Shown piece after piece: positions 14,781-28,299 of a stretch of 64,000 nt of DNA. Below the pieces are notes generated by a model. The model saw only the letters and a program-made list of their open reading frames with translations. It did not search any database and was not told where the DNA came from. This DNA comes from Atherix ibis (Eukaryota > Arthropoda > Insecta > Diptera > Athericidae), in NCBI GenBank assembly GCA_958298945.1, contig CATQJD010000146.1:2790001-2854000 (forward strand). The letters are read 5' to 3'. Position 1 is the first letter of the stretch; the number at the start of each line of letters is the position of its first letter. A program made the translations under genes and the position numbers.

Positions 14781-15860
14781 CCTTTTAAACATATTTCTTC
14801 ATATTCCTCTTAAACATACTACTTCATGTTCCTCTTAAACATACTATTTCATATTCCTCTTAAATATACTACTGCATATTCCTCTTAAACATACTACTTC
14901 ATATTCCTCTTAAATATACTACTTCATAATCCTCTTAAACATACTACTTCATATTCCCCTTAAACATACTACTTCATATTCCTCTTAAACATACTACTTC
15001 ATATTCCTTTTAAATATACAACTTCATATTCCTCTTAAATATACTACTTCATATTCCTCTTAAACATATTACTTGATATTCCTCTTAAACATACTACTTC
15101 ATATTTCTCTTAAACATACTACTTCATATTCCTCTTAAATATACTACTTCATATTCCTCTTAAATATACTACTTCAAATTCCTCTTAAATATACTACTTC
15201 ATATTCCCCTTAAACATACTACTTCATATTCCTCTTTAACATACTACTTCATATTCTTCTTAAACATACTACTTCATATTCCTCTTAAACATACTACTTC
15301 ATATTCCTCTTAAATATACTACTTCATATTCCTCTTAAACATACTACTTCATATTCCTCTTAAATATACTACTTCATATTCCTCTTAAACATTTTACTTC
15401 ATATTCCTCTTAAATATACTACTTCATATTCCTCTTAACCATAATACATCATATTCCTCTTAAACATACTATTTCATATTTCTCTTAAACATACTACTTC
15501 ATATTCCTCTTAAATATACTACTTCATATTACTCTTAAATATACAACTTCATATTCCTCTTAAGCATACTACTTTATATTCCTCTTAAACATACTACTTC
15601 ATATTGCTCTAAAACATACTACTTCATATTCCTCTTAAACATACTACTTCATATTCCTCTTAAACATACTACTTCACATTCCTCTTAAACATACTACTTC
15701 ATATTCCTCTTAAATATACTACTTCATATTCCTCTTAAATATACTACTTCATTATCCTCTTAAATATACTACTTCATATTTCTCTTAAACATATTACTTC
15801 ATATTTCTCTTGAATATACTACTTCATATTCCTCTTAAACGTACTACTTCATATTCCTCT
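14361..15860. repeat. 1500-bp higher-order unit, copy 2 (60-mer)
   Basis: The second period of the 60-mer. It is in perfect register with copy 1 but visibly diverged, for example CTTAGACACAC where copy 1 has CTTACACATAC, and CCTTTTAAACATATTTC where copy 1 has CCTCTTCAAAATAC. Register fades after about 15.9 kb, beyond the TCTCTTGAAT (15806) and AAACGTAC monomers. Confidence 0.75.
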
Positions 15861-18180
15861 TAAACATACTACTTCATATTTCTCTTAAATATACTACTTC
15901 ATATTCCTCTTAAATATACTACTTCATATTCCTCTTAAATATACTACTTCATATTTCTCTTAAACATAATACTTCATATTCCTCTTAAACATACTACTTC
16001 ATATTCCTTTTAAACATACTACTTCATATTCCTCTTAAACATACTACTTCATATTCCTCTTAAATATACTACTTCATATTCCGCTTTAACATACTACTTC
16101 ATATTCTTCTTAAATATACTACTTCATATTCCTCTTAAACATACTACTTCATATTCCTCTTAAATTTACTACTTCATATTCCCATTAAACATACTTCTTT
16201 ATATTCCTCTTAAACATACTACTTCATATTCCTCTTAAACATACTACTTCATATTCCTGTTTAACATACTACTTCATATTCCTCTTAAACATACTACTTC
16301 ATATTCCTCTAAAACATACTACTTCATATTCCTCTTGAACATACTACTTCATATTCCTCTTAAATATACTACTTCATATTCCTCTTAAATATACTACTTC
16401 ATTATCCTCTTAAAAATACTACTTCATATTCCTCTTAAACATATTGCTTCATATTTCTCTTAAATATACTACTTCATATTCCTCTTAAACATACTATTTC
16501 ATATTCCTCTTAAACATACTACTTCATATTCCTCTTAACTATACTACTTCATATTCCTCTTAAATATACCACTTCATATTCCTCTTAAATATACTACTTT
16601 ATTATCCTCTTAAATATACTACTTCATATTCCTCTTAAACATACTACTTCATATTCCTCTTAAATATACTACTTCATATTTCTCTTAACCATACTAGTTC
16701 ATATTCCTCTTAAACATACTATTTCTTATTTCTCTTAAACATACTACTTCATATTCCTCTTAAATATACTACTTCATATTACTCTTAAATATACTACTTC
16801 ATATTCCTATTAAGCATACTACTTCATATTCCTCTTAAACATACTACTTCATTTTCCTTTTAAACATACTACTTCATATTCCTCTTAAACATACTACTTC
16901 ATATTCCTCTTAAATATACTACTTCATATTCCTCTTAAACATACTACTTCATATTCCTCTTAAATATATTAATTTATATTTCTCTTAAACACATTACTAC
17001 ATATTCCTCTTACACATACTACTTCATATTCCTCTTAAACATACTACTTTATATTCCGCTTTAATATACTACTTCATATTCCTCTTAAATATACTACTTC
17101 ATATTCCTCTTGAACATACTACTTCATATTCCTCTTCAATATACTACTGCATATTCCTCTTAAACATACTACTTCATATTCCTCTTAAATATACTACTTA
17201 ATATTCCTCTTAAACATACTACCTCATATTCCTCTTAAACATACTACTTCATATTCCTCTTAAATATACTACTTCATATTCCTCTTAAATATACTACTTC
17301 ATATTCCTCTTAAATATACTACTTCATTTTCCTCTTAAACATACTACTTCATATTCCTCTTAAACATACTACTTCATAATCCTCTTAAACATACTACTTC
17401 ATATTCCTCTTAAACATACTTCTTCATATTCCTCTTAAATATACTACTTCATTATCCTCTTAAATATACTACTTCATATTTCTCATAAACATACTACTTC
17501 ATATTCCTCTTAAATATACAACTTCATATTACTCTTAAATATACTACTTCATATTCCTCTTAAGCATACTACTTCATATTCCTCTTAAACATACTACTTC
17601 ATATTCCTCTTAAATATACTACTTCATATTCCACTTAAATATACTACTTCATATTCCTCTTAAACATACTACTTCATATTCGTCTTAAACATACTACTTC
17701 ATATTCCTCTTAAATATACTACTTCATATTCCTCTTAAATATACTACTTCATATTCCTCTTAAATATACTACTTCTTATTCCTCTTAAACATACTACTTC
17801 ATATTCCTCTTAAACATACTACATCATATTCCTCTTAGACATACTACTTCATATTTCTTTAAAATATACTACTTCATATTCCTCTTAAACATACTATTTC
17901 ATATTCCTCTTAAATATACTACTTTATATTCCTCTTAAACATAATACTTCATATTCCTCTTAAATACACTACTTCATATTCCTCTTAAACATAATACTTC
18001 ATATTCCTCTTAAACATACTACTTCATATTCCTCTTAAACATACTACTTCATATTCCTCTTAAACATACTACTTCATATTCCTCATAAATATACTACTGC
18101 ATATTCCTCTTAAACATACTACTTCATATTCGTCTTAAATATACTACTTCATATTCCACTTAAACATACTTCTTCATATT

Positions 18181-18207
18181 CCCCTTAAACACATACTACT
18201 TCATATT
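18181..18207 (+). repeat. 27-bp monomer, +AC variant (1 of 4)
   Basis: CCCCTTAAAC is followed by ACATACTACTTC, so one AC dinucleotide is added. The next monomers are CGTCTTAAAC, CCTTTTAAAT, CCTCTTAAAT and then one ending ACTTGATATT. The same variant with the same followers recurs at 44094, 46021 and 53683, so the four descend from one event. Confidence 0.9.
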
Positions 18208-19782
18208 CGTCTTAAACGTACTACTTCATATTCCTTTTAAATATACTACTTCATATTCCTCTTAAATATACTACTTCATATTCCTCTTAAACATACTACT
18301 TGATATTCCTCTTAAACATACTACTTCATATTCCTCTTAAACATACTACTTCATATTCCTCTTAAATATACTACTTCATATTCCTCTTAAATATACTACT
18401 TCATATTCCTCTTAAATATACTACTTCGTATTCCTCTTAAACATACCACTTCATATTCCTCTTAAACATACTACTTCATATTCCTCTTAAACATACTACT
18501 TCATATTCCTCTTAAACATACTACTTCATATTGCTCTTATATATACTACTTCATATTCCTCTTAAACATACTATTTCATATTCCTCTTAAATATACTACT
18601 TCATATTCCTCTTAAACATACTACTTCATATTCCTCTTAAATATACTACTTCATATTCCTCTTAACCATACTACTTCATATTCCTTTTAAACATACTATT
18701 TCATATTCCTCTTAAATATACTACTTCATTATCCTCTTAAACATACTACTTCATATTCCTTTTAAACATATTACTTCATATTCCTCTTAAGCATACTACT
18801 TCATATACCTCTTAAACATACTACTTCATATTCCTCTTAAACATACTACTTCATAATCCTCTTAAACATACTACTTCATATTCCTCTTAAACATACTACT
18901 TCATATTCCTCTTAAACATACTACTTCATATTCCTCTTAAATATACTACTTCATATTCCTCTTAAATATACTACTTCATTATCCTCTTAAACATACTACT
19001 TCATATTCCTTTTAAACATACTACTTCATATTCCTCCTAAACATACAACTTCATATTCCTCTTAAATATACTACTTCATATTCCTCTTAAACATACTACT
19101 TCATATTCCTCTTAAATATACTACTTCATATTCCTCTTAAACATACTATTTCATATTCCTCTTAAATATACTACTTCATATTCCCATTAAACATACTACT
19201 TCATATTCCTCTTAAACATACTACTTCATATTTCTCTTAAACATAATACTTCATATTCCTCTTAAATATACTACGTCATATTACTCTTAAATATACTACT
19301 TGATATTTCTCTTAAACATACTACTTCATATTCCTCTTAAACATACTACTTCATATTCCTGTTAAACATACTACTTCATATTCCTCTTAAACATACTACT
19401 TCATATTCCTCTAAAACATACTACTTATTATTCCTCTTAAACATACTACTTCATATTCCTCTTAAATATACTACTTCATATTCCTCTTATATATACTACT
19501 TCATTATCCTCTTAAATATACTACTTCATATTCCTCTTACACTTATTACTTCATATTTCTCTTAAATATACTACTTCATATTCCTCTTAAACATACAATT
19601 TCATATTCCTCTTAAACATACTACTTCATATTCCTCTTAAATATACTACTTCATATTCCTCTTAAATATACTACTTCATATTCCTCTTAAATATACTACT
19701 TCATTATCCTCTTAAATATACTACTTCATATTCCTCTTAAACATATTACTTCATATTTCTCTTAAATATACTACTTCATATT

Positions 19783-19806
19783 ACTTTAAACATACTATTT
19801 CATATT
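19783..19806 (+). repeat. 24-bp monomer (TTTAAAC lineage)
   Basis: It starts ACTTTAAAC rather than CCTCTTAAAC, one base short, and follows the pair AAACATATTAC / TCTCTTAAAT. Monomers of the same length with the same two left neighbours stand at 32671, 52785 and 53134. Confidence 0.85.
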
Positions 19807-20621
19807 CCTCTTAAACATACTACTTCATATTCCTCTTAAATATACTACTTCATATTCCTCTTAAATATACTACTTCATGTTCCTCTTAAATATCCTACTT
19901 CATATTCCTCTTAAGCATACTACTTCATATTCCTCTTAAACATACTACTTCATATTCCTCTTAAACATACTACTTCATATTCCTCTTAAACATACTACTT
20001 CATATTCCTCTTAAACATATTACTTCATATTCCTCTTAAACATACTACTTCATATTCCTCTTAAATATACTACTTCATATTCCTCTTAAATATACTACTT
20101 CATTATCCTCTTAAATATACTATTTCATATTCCTCTTAAACATATTACTTCATATTTCTCTTGAATATACTACTTCATATTCTTCTTAAACGTACTACTT
20201 CATATTTTTCTTAAACATACTACTTCATATTTCTCTTAAATATACTACTTCATATTCCTCTTAAATATACTACTTCATATTCCTTTTAAATATACTACTT
20301 CATATTCCTCTTAAACATTCTACTTCATATTCCTCTTAAATATACTACTTCATATTCCTCTTAAACATACTACTTCATATTCCTCTTAAATATACTACTT
20401 CATATCCCTCTTAAAAATACTACTTCATATTCCTCTTAAATATACTACTTCATATTCCTCTTAACCATACTACTTCATATTCCTCTTAAACATACTATTT
20501 CATATTTCTCTTAAACATACTACTTCATATTCCTCTTAAATATACTACTTCATATTACTCTTAAATATACTACTTCATATTCCTCTTAAGCATACTACTT
20601 CATATTCCTCTTAAACATACT

Positions 20622-22446
20622 ACTTCATATTCCTCTTAAACATACTACTTCATATTCCTCTTAAACATACTACTTCATATTGCTCTTAAACATACTACTT
20701 CATATTCCTCTTAAACATACTACTTCATATTCCTCTTAAACATACTATTTCATATTTCTCTTAAACATACTACTTCATATTCCTCTTAAATATACCACTT
20801 CATATTACTCTTAAATATACTACTTCATATTCCTCTTAAGCATACTACTTTATATTCCTCTTAAACATACTACTTCATATTCCTCTTAAACATACTACTT
20901 CATATTCCTCTTAAACATACTACTTCATATTCCTCTTAAACATACTACTTCATATTCCTCTTAAACACACTACTATATATTCCTCTTAAATATACTACTT
21001 CATATTACTCTTAAATATACTACTTCATTATCCTCTTAAATATACTATTTCATATTCCTCTTAAACATATTACTTCATATTTCTCTTGAATATACTACTT
21101 CATATTCCTCTTAAACGTACTACTTCATATTCCTCTTAAACATAGTACTTCATATTTCTCTTAAATATACTACTTCATATTCCTCTTAAATATACTACTT
21201 CATATTCCTCTTAAATATACTACTTCATATTCCTCTTAAACATTCTACTTCATATTACTCTTAAATATACTACTTCATATTCCTCTTAAACGTACTACTT
21301 CATATTCCTCTTAAATATACTACTTCATATTCCTCTTAAACATACTACTTCATATTCCTCTTAAATATACTACTTCATATTCCTCTTAACCATACTACTT
21401 CATATTCCTCTTAAACATACTATTTCATATTTCTCTTAACCATACTACTTCATATTCCTCTTAAATATACTACTTCATATAACTCTTAAATATACTACTT
21501 CATATTCCTCTTAAGCATACTACTTAATATTCCTCTTAAACATACTACTTCATATTCCTCTTAAACATACTACTTCATATTCCTCTTAAACATACTACTT
21601 CATATTCCTCTTAAACATACTACTTCATATTCCTCTTAAACATACTACTTCATATTCCTCTTAAATATACTACTTCATATTCCTGTTAAATATACTACTT
21701 CATTATCCTCTTAAACATACTACTTCATATTCCTTTTAAACATACTACTTCATATTCCTCTTAAACATACTACTTCATATTCCTCTTAAATATACTACTT
21801 CATATTCCTCTAGAACATACTACTTCATATTCCTCTTAAATATACTACTTCATATTCCTCTTAAACATACTACTTCATATTCCTCTTAAATATACTACTT
21901 CATATTCCCATTAAACATACTACTTCATATTCCTCTTAAACATACTACTTCATATTTCTCTTAAACATACTACTTCATATTCCTCTTAAATATACTATGT
22001 CATATTACTCTTAAATATACTACTTCATATTCCTCTTAAACATACTACTTTATATTCCTCTAAAACATACTACTTCATATTCCTCTTAAACATACTACTT
22101 CATATTCCTCTTACATATACTATTTCATATTCCTGTTAAACATACTACTTCATATTCCTCTTAAACATACTACTTCATATTCCTCTAAAACATACTACTT
22201 CATATTCCTCTTAAACATACTACTTCATATTCCTCTTAAATATACTACTTCATATTCCTCTTAAATATACTACTTCATTATCCTCTTAAATATACTACTT
22301 CATATTCCTTTTACACGTCGTACTTCATATTTCTCTTAAATATACTACTTCATATTCCTCTTAAACATACTACTTCATATTCCTCTTAAACATACTACTT
22401 CATATTCCTCTTAAACATACTACTTCATATTCCTCTTAAACATATT
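20622..22446. repeat. Domain IV unit, copy A (1825 bp, 73-mer)
   Basis: It recurs 1825 bp later at its left end: TGCTCTTAAA at 20681/22506, and ACACTACTATATATT at 20966/22791. It carries the marker CTTTTACACGTCG near its right end (22313 for ACACGTCG). A 125-bp stretch at 21.9-22.03 kb (CCCATTAAAC to ACTATGTC) is absent from copy B but present again at 25.8 and 26.75 kb. Confidence 0.8.
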
Positions 22447-22555
22447 ACTTCATATTCCTCTTAAACATACTACTTCATATTCCTCTTAAACATACTACTT
22501 CATATTGCTCTTAAACATACTACTTCATATTCCTCTTAAACATACTACTTCATAT

Positions 22556-23055
22556 TCCTCTTAAACATACTATTTCATATTTCTCTTAAACATACTACTT
22601 CATATTCCTCTTAAATATACCACTTCATATTACTCTTAAATATGCTACTTCATATTCCTCTTAAGCATACTACTTTATATTCCTCTTAAACATACTACTT
22701 CATATTCCTCTTAAACATACTACTTCATATTCCTCTTAAACATACTACTTCATATTCCTCTTAAACATACTACTTCATATTCCTCTTAAACACACTACTA
22801 TATATTCCTCTTAAATATACTACTTCATATTACTCTTAAATATACTACTTCATTATCCTCTTAAATATACTATTTCATATTCTTCTTAAACATATTACTT
22901 CATATTTCTCTTGAATATACTACTTCATATTCCTCTTAAACGTACTACTTCATATTCCTCTTAAACATAGTACTTCATATTTCTCTTAAATATACTACTT
23001 CATATTCCTCTTAAATATACTACTTCATATTCCTCTTAAATATACTACTTCATAT
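22556..23055. repeat. 500-bp tandem duplication, copy 1
   Basis: Twenty monomers repeated immediately at 23056. Exact 500-bp recurrences are ACTATTTCATATTTCTC, ATACCACTTC, CTTAAGCATACTACTTTA, ACACACTACTATATATT (22791/23291), the ATTAT tail, TCTCTTGAAT (22907/23407), AAACGTAC and ACATAGTAC. The few differences include TCTTCTTAAAC versus TCCTCTTAAAC and TATGCTAC versus TATACTAC. Confidence 0.9.
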
Positions 23056-23555
23056 TCCTCTTAAACATACTATTTCATATTTCTCTTAAACATACTACTT
23101 CATATTCCTCTTAAATATACCACTTCATATTACTCTTAAATATACTACTTCATATTCCTCTTAAGCATACTACTTTATATTCCTCTTAAACATACTACTT
23201 CATATTCCTCTTAAACATACTACTTCATATTCCTCTTAAACATACTACTTCATATTCCTCTTAAACATACTACTTCATATTCCTCTTAAACACACTACTA
23301 TATATTCCTCTTAAATATACTACTTCATATTACTCTTAAATATACTACTTCATTATCCTCTTAAATATACTATTTCATATTCCTCTTAAACATATTACTT
23401 CATATTTCTCTTGAATATACTACTTCATATTCCTCTTAAACGTACTACTTCATATTCCTCTTAAACATAGTACTTCATATTTCTCTTAAATATACTACTT
23501 CATATTCCTCTTAAATATACTACTTCATATTCCTCTTAAATATACTACTTCATAT
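23056..23555. repeat. 500-bp tandem duplication, copy 2
   Basis: The immediate second copy of 22556-23055. At its end the sequence resumes as AAACATTCTAC / ACTCTTAAAT, which is what follows copy A's version at 21241. That locates the duplication as a clean insertion of one 20-monomer block. Confidence 0.9.
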
Positions 23556-24931
23556 TCCTCTTAAACATTCTACTTCATATTACTCTTAAATATACTACTT
23601 CATATTCCTCTTAAACATACTACTTCATATTCCTCTTAAATATACTACTTCATATTCCTCTTAAACATACTACTTCATATTCCTCTTAAATATACTACTT
23701 CATATTCCTCTTAACCATACTACTTCATATTCCTCTTAAACATACTATTTCATATTTCTCTTAACCATACTACTTCATATTCCTCTTAAATATACTACTT
23801 CATATAACTCTTAAATATACTACTTCATATTCCTCTTAAGCATACTACTTAATATTCCTCTTAAACATACTACTTCATATTCCTCTTAAACATACTACTT
23901 CATATTCCTCTTAAACATACTACTTCATATTCCTCTTAAACATACTACTTCATATTCCTCTTAAACATACTACTTCATATTCCTCTTAAATATACTACTT
24001 CATATTCCTGTTAAATATACTACTTCATTATCCTCTTAAACATACTACTTCATATTCCTTTTAAACATACTACTTCATATTCCTCTTAAACATACTACTT
24101 CATATTCCTCTTAAATATACTACTTCATATTCCTCTAGAACATACTACTTCATATTCCTCTTAAATATACTACTTCATATTCCTCTTAAACATACTACTT
24201 CATATTCCTCTTAAATATACTACTTCATATTCCTCTTAAACATACTACTTTATATTCCTCTAAAACATACTACTTCATATTCCTCTTAAACATACTACTT
24301 CATATTCCTCTTACATATACTATTTCATATTCCTGTTAAACATACTACTTCATATTCCTCTTAAACATACTACTTCATATTCCTCTAAAACATACTACTT
24401 CATATTCCTCTTAAACATACTACTTCATATTCCTCTTAAATATACTACTTCATATTCCTCTTAAATATACTACTTCATTATCCTCTTAAATATACTACTT
24501 CATATTCCTTTTACACGTCGTACTTCATATTTCTCTTAAATATACTACTTCATATTCCTCTTAAACATACTACTTCATATTCCTCTTAAACATACTACTT
24601 CATATTCCTCTTAAACATACTACTTCATATTCCTCTTAAACATATTACTTCATATTCCTCTTAAACATACTACTTCATATTCCTCTTAAACATACTACTT
24701 CATATTGCTCTTAAACATACTACTTCATATTCCTCTTAAACATACTACTTCATATTCCTCTTAAACATACTATTTCATATTTCTCTTAAACATACTACTT
24801 CATATTCCTCTTAAATATACCACTTCATATTACTCTTAAATATGCTACTTCATATTCCTCTTAAGCATACTACTTTATATTCCTCTTAAACATACTACTT
24901 CATATTCCTCTTAAACATACTACTTCATATT

Positions 24932-24945
24932 CCTCTTAAGATATT
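24932..24945 (+). repeat. 14-base truncated monomer, deletion scar
   Basis: CCTCTTAAG is joined straight to ATATT, so 11 bases of a monomer are missing. Aligning on TCTCTTGAAT, copy B has 2200 bp between corresponding points where this copy has 2064, so 136 bp (five monomers plus 11 bases) were lost. The base at the joint is G where either parent would give A or C. It could be an added base or could come from an AAGC-type monomer. This is the largest phase break in the window. Confidence 0.9.
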
Positions 24946-25380
24946 CCTCTTAAACATATTACTTCATATTTCTCTTGAATATACTACTTCATATTCCTCT
25001 TAAACGTACTACTTCATATTCCTCTTAAACATAGTACTTCATATTTCTCTTAAATATACTACTTCATATTCCTCTTAAATATACTACTTCATATTCCTCT
25101 TAAATATACTACTTCATATTCCTCTTAAACATTCTACTTCATATTACTCTTAAATATACTACTTCATATTCCTCTTAAACATACTACTTCATATTCCTCT
25201 TAAATATACTACTTCATATTCCTCTTAAACATACTACTTCATATTCCTCTTAAATATTCTACTTCATATTCCTCTTAACCATACTACTTCATATTCCTCT
25301 TAAACATACTATTTCATATTTCTCTTAACCATACTACTTCATATTCCTCTTAAATATACTACTTCATATAACTCTTAAAT

Positions 25381-26330
25381 ATACTACTTCATATTCCTCT
25401 TAAGCATACTACTTAATATTCCTCTTAAACATACTACTTCATATTCCTCTTAAACATACTACTTCATATTCCTCTTAAACATACTACTTCATATTCCTCT
25501 TAAACATACTACTTCATATTCCTCTTAAACATACTACTTCATATTCCTCTTAAATATACTACTTCATATTCCTGTTAAATATACTACTTCATTATCCTCT
25601 TAAACATACTACTTCATATTCCTTTTAAACATACTACTTCATATTCCTCTTAAACATACTACTTCATATTCCTCTTAAATATACTACTTCATATTCCTCT
25701 AGAACATACTACTTCATATTCCTCTTAAATATACTACTTCATATTCCTCTTAAACATACTACTTCATATTCCTCTTAAATATACTACTTCATATTCCCAT
25801 TAAACATACTACTTCATATTCCTCTTAAACATACTACTTCATATTTCTCTTAAACATACTACTTCATATTCCTCTTAAATATACTATGTCATATTACTCT
25901 TAAATATACTACTTCATATTCCTCTTAAACATACTACTTTATATTCCTCTAAAACATACTACTTCATATTCCTCTTAAACATACTACTTCATATTCCTTT
26001 TACATATACTATTTCATATTCCTGTTAAACATACTACTTCATATTCCTCTTAAACATAATACTTCATATTCCTCTAAAACATACTACTTCATATTCCTCT
26101 TAAACATACTACTTCATATTCCTCTTAAATATACTACTTCATATTCCTCTTAAATATACTACTTCATTATCCTCTTAAATATACTACTTCATATTCCTTT
26201 TACACGTCGTACTTCATATTTCTCTTAAATATACTACTTCATATTCCTCTTAAACATACTATTTCATATTCCTCTTAAATATACTACTTCATATTCCTCT
26301 TAAATATACTACTTCATATTTCTCTTAAAT
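25381..26330. repeat. 950-bp tandem duplication, copy 1 (38-mer)
   Basis: It begins near CTTAAGCATACTACTTAATATT (25401/26351) and runs past the ACACGTCG monomer (26202/27152). Markers in between keep a 950-bp spacing: ATTAT, CCTTTTAAAC, CTCTAGAAC or CTCTAAAAC, CCCATTAAAC, ACTATGTC, CTTACATATACTATTTC and CCTGTTAAAC. The copies differ by scattered substitutions only. Confidence 0.88.
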
Positions 26331-27292
26331 ATACTACTTCATATTCCTCTTAAGCATACTACTTAATATTCCTCTTAAACATACTACTTCATATTCCTCT
26401 TAAACATACTACTTCATATTCCTCTTAAACATACTACTTCATATTCCTCTTAAACATACTACTTCATATTCCTCTTAAACATACTACTTCATATTCCTCT
26501 TAAATATACTACTTCATATTCCTCTTAAATATACTACTTCATTATCCTCTTAAACATACTACTTCATATTCCTTTTAAACATACTACTTCATATTCCTCT
26601 TAAACATACTACTTCATATTCCTCTTAAATATACTACTTCATATTCCTCTAAAACATACTACTTCATATTCCTCTTAAATATACTACTTCATATTCCTCT
26701 TAAACATACTACTTCATATTCCTCTTAAATATACTACTTCATATTCCCATTAAACATACTACTTCATATTCCTCTTAAACATACTACTTCATATTTCTCT
26801 TAAACATACTACTTCATATTCCTCTTAAATATACTATGTCATATTACTCTTAAATATACTACTTCGTATTCCTCTTAAACATACTACTTTATATTCCTCT
26901 AAAACATACTACTTCATATTCCTCTTAAACATACTACTTCATATTCCTCTTACATATACTATTTCATATTCCTGTTAAACATACTACTTCATATTCCTCT
27001 TAAACATACTACTTCATATTCCTCTAAAACATACTACTTCATATTCCTCTTAAACATACTACTTCATATTCCTCTTAAATATACTACTTCATATTCCTCT
27101 TAAATATACTACTTCATTATCCTCTTAAATATACTACTTCATATTCCTTTTACACGTCGTACTTCATATTTCTCTTAAATATACTACTTCATATTCCTCT
27201 TAAACATACTATTTCATATTCCTCTTAAATATACTACTTCATATTCCTCTTAAATATACTACTTCATATTTCTCTTAAATATACTACTTCAT
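26331..27292. repeat. 950-bp tandem duplication, copy 2
   Basis: The head-to-tail copy of 25381-26330. It ends at ATATAACTCTTAAATATTC, where the next monomers (ACCTCATATACCACTTAAAC) no longer match. It includes the last of the four ACACGTCG markers, which are confined to 22.3-27.2 kb. Confidence 0.88.
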
Positions 27293-28299
27293 ATAACTCT
27301 TAAATATTCTACCTCATATACCACTTAAACATATTACTTCATATTCCTCTTAAACATACTACTTCATATTTTTCTTAAATATACTGCTTCATATTCCTAT
27401 TAAACATACTACTTCATATTCCTCTTAAATATACTACTTCATATTCCTCTTAAACATACTACTTCGTATTCCTCTTAAATATACTACTTCATATTCCTCT
27501 TAAACATACTACTTCATATTTCTCTTAAACATACTACTTCATATTTCTCTTAAATATACTACTTCATATTACTCTTAAATATACTACTTCATATTCCTCT
27601 TAAACATACTACTTCATATTCCTCTTAAACATACTACTTCATATTCCTGTTAAACATACTACTTAATATTCCTTTTAACCATACTACTTCATATTCCTCT
27701 AAAACATACTACTTCATATTCCTCTTAAACATACTACTTCATATTCCTCTTAAATATACTACTTCATATTCCTCTTAAACATACTACTTCATTATCCTCT
27801 TAAATATAATACTTCATATTCCTCTTAAACATATTACTTCATATTTCTCTTAAATATACTACTTCATATTCCTCTTAAACATACTATTTCATATTCCTCT
27901 TAAACATACTACTTCATATTCCTCTTAAACATACTACTTCATATTCCTCTTAAACATACTACTTCATATTCCTCTTACACATATTACTTCATATTCCTCT
28001 TAAACATACTACTTCATATTCCTCTTAAATATACTACTTCATATTCCTGTTAAACATACTACCTCATATTCCTCTAAAACATACTACTTCATATTCCACT
28101 TAAATATACTACTTCATATTCCTCTTAAATATACTACTTCATATTCCTCTTAAATATACTACTTCATATTCCTCTTAAACATACTACTTGATATTCCTCT
28201 TAAACATACTACTTCATATTCCTCTTAAACATACTACTTCATATTCGTCTCAAATATACTACTTCATATTCCTCTTAAATATACTACTTCATATTCCTA
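27293..28299. repeat. Unassigned satellite monomers
   Basis: About 40 monomers in perfect phase with scattered variants (ACTGCTTC, CCTATTAAAC, ACTTCGTATT, CCTGTTAAAC, CTCTAAAAC). The order resembles the domain VI block (a CGTATT monomer, then CTCTTAAACATACTACTTC twice, then an ACTCTTAAAT monomer) but I could not fix an offset. Nothing but satellite is present. Confidence 0.7.

Larger units (their letters stand above)
15861..20621. repeat. Domain III, weakly ordered monomers
   Basis: About 190 monomers without a clear long-period neighbour copy. It holds one CCGCT/CTTGAAC pair (17056/17106), the first 27-bp ACACATAC monomer (18181) and one 24-bp monomer (19783). From about 18.96 to 19.56 kb the order of variants (ATTAT, CCTTTTAAAC, CCCATTAAAC, ACTACGTC, CCTGTTAAAC) matches domain IV about 2724 bp later (2774 bp after a two-monomer gain). 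That stretch is therefore an early relative of the domain IV unit. Only satellite is present. Confidence 0.75.
22447..24646. repeat. Domain IV unit, copy B (2200 bp)
   Basis: It runs from the repeat of copy A's left end to the next occurrence 2200 bp on (ACACGTCG at 22313 and 24513). Compared with copy A it gains a 500-bp internal tandem duplication and lacks the 125-bp CCCATTAAAC-ACTATGTC stretch: 1825 + 500 - 125 = 2200, which accounts for the whole size difference. Confidence 0.8.

Noticed and set aside
24932..24945. Assembly misjoin rather than a real deletion
   Set aside because: Not excluded, but phase is clean on both sides and the neighbouring order fits one 136-bp loss. I kept it as a deletion scar and flagged raw-read inspection.
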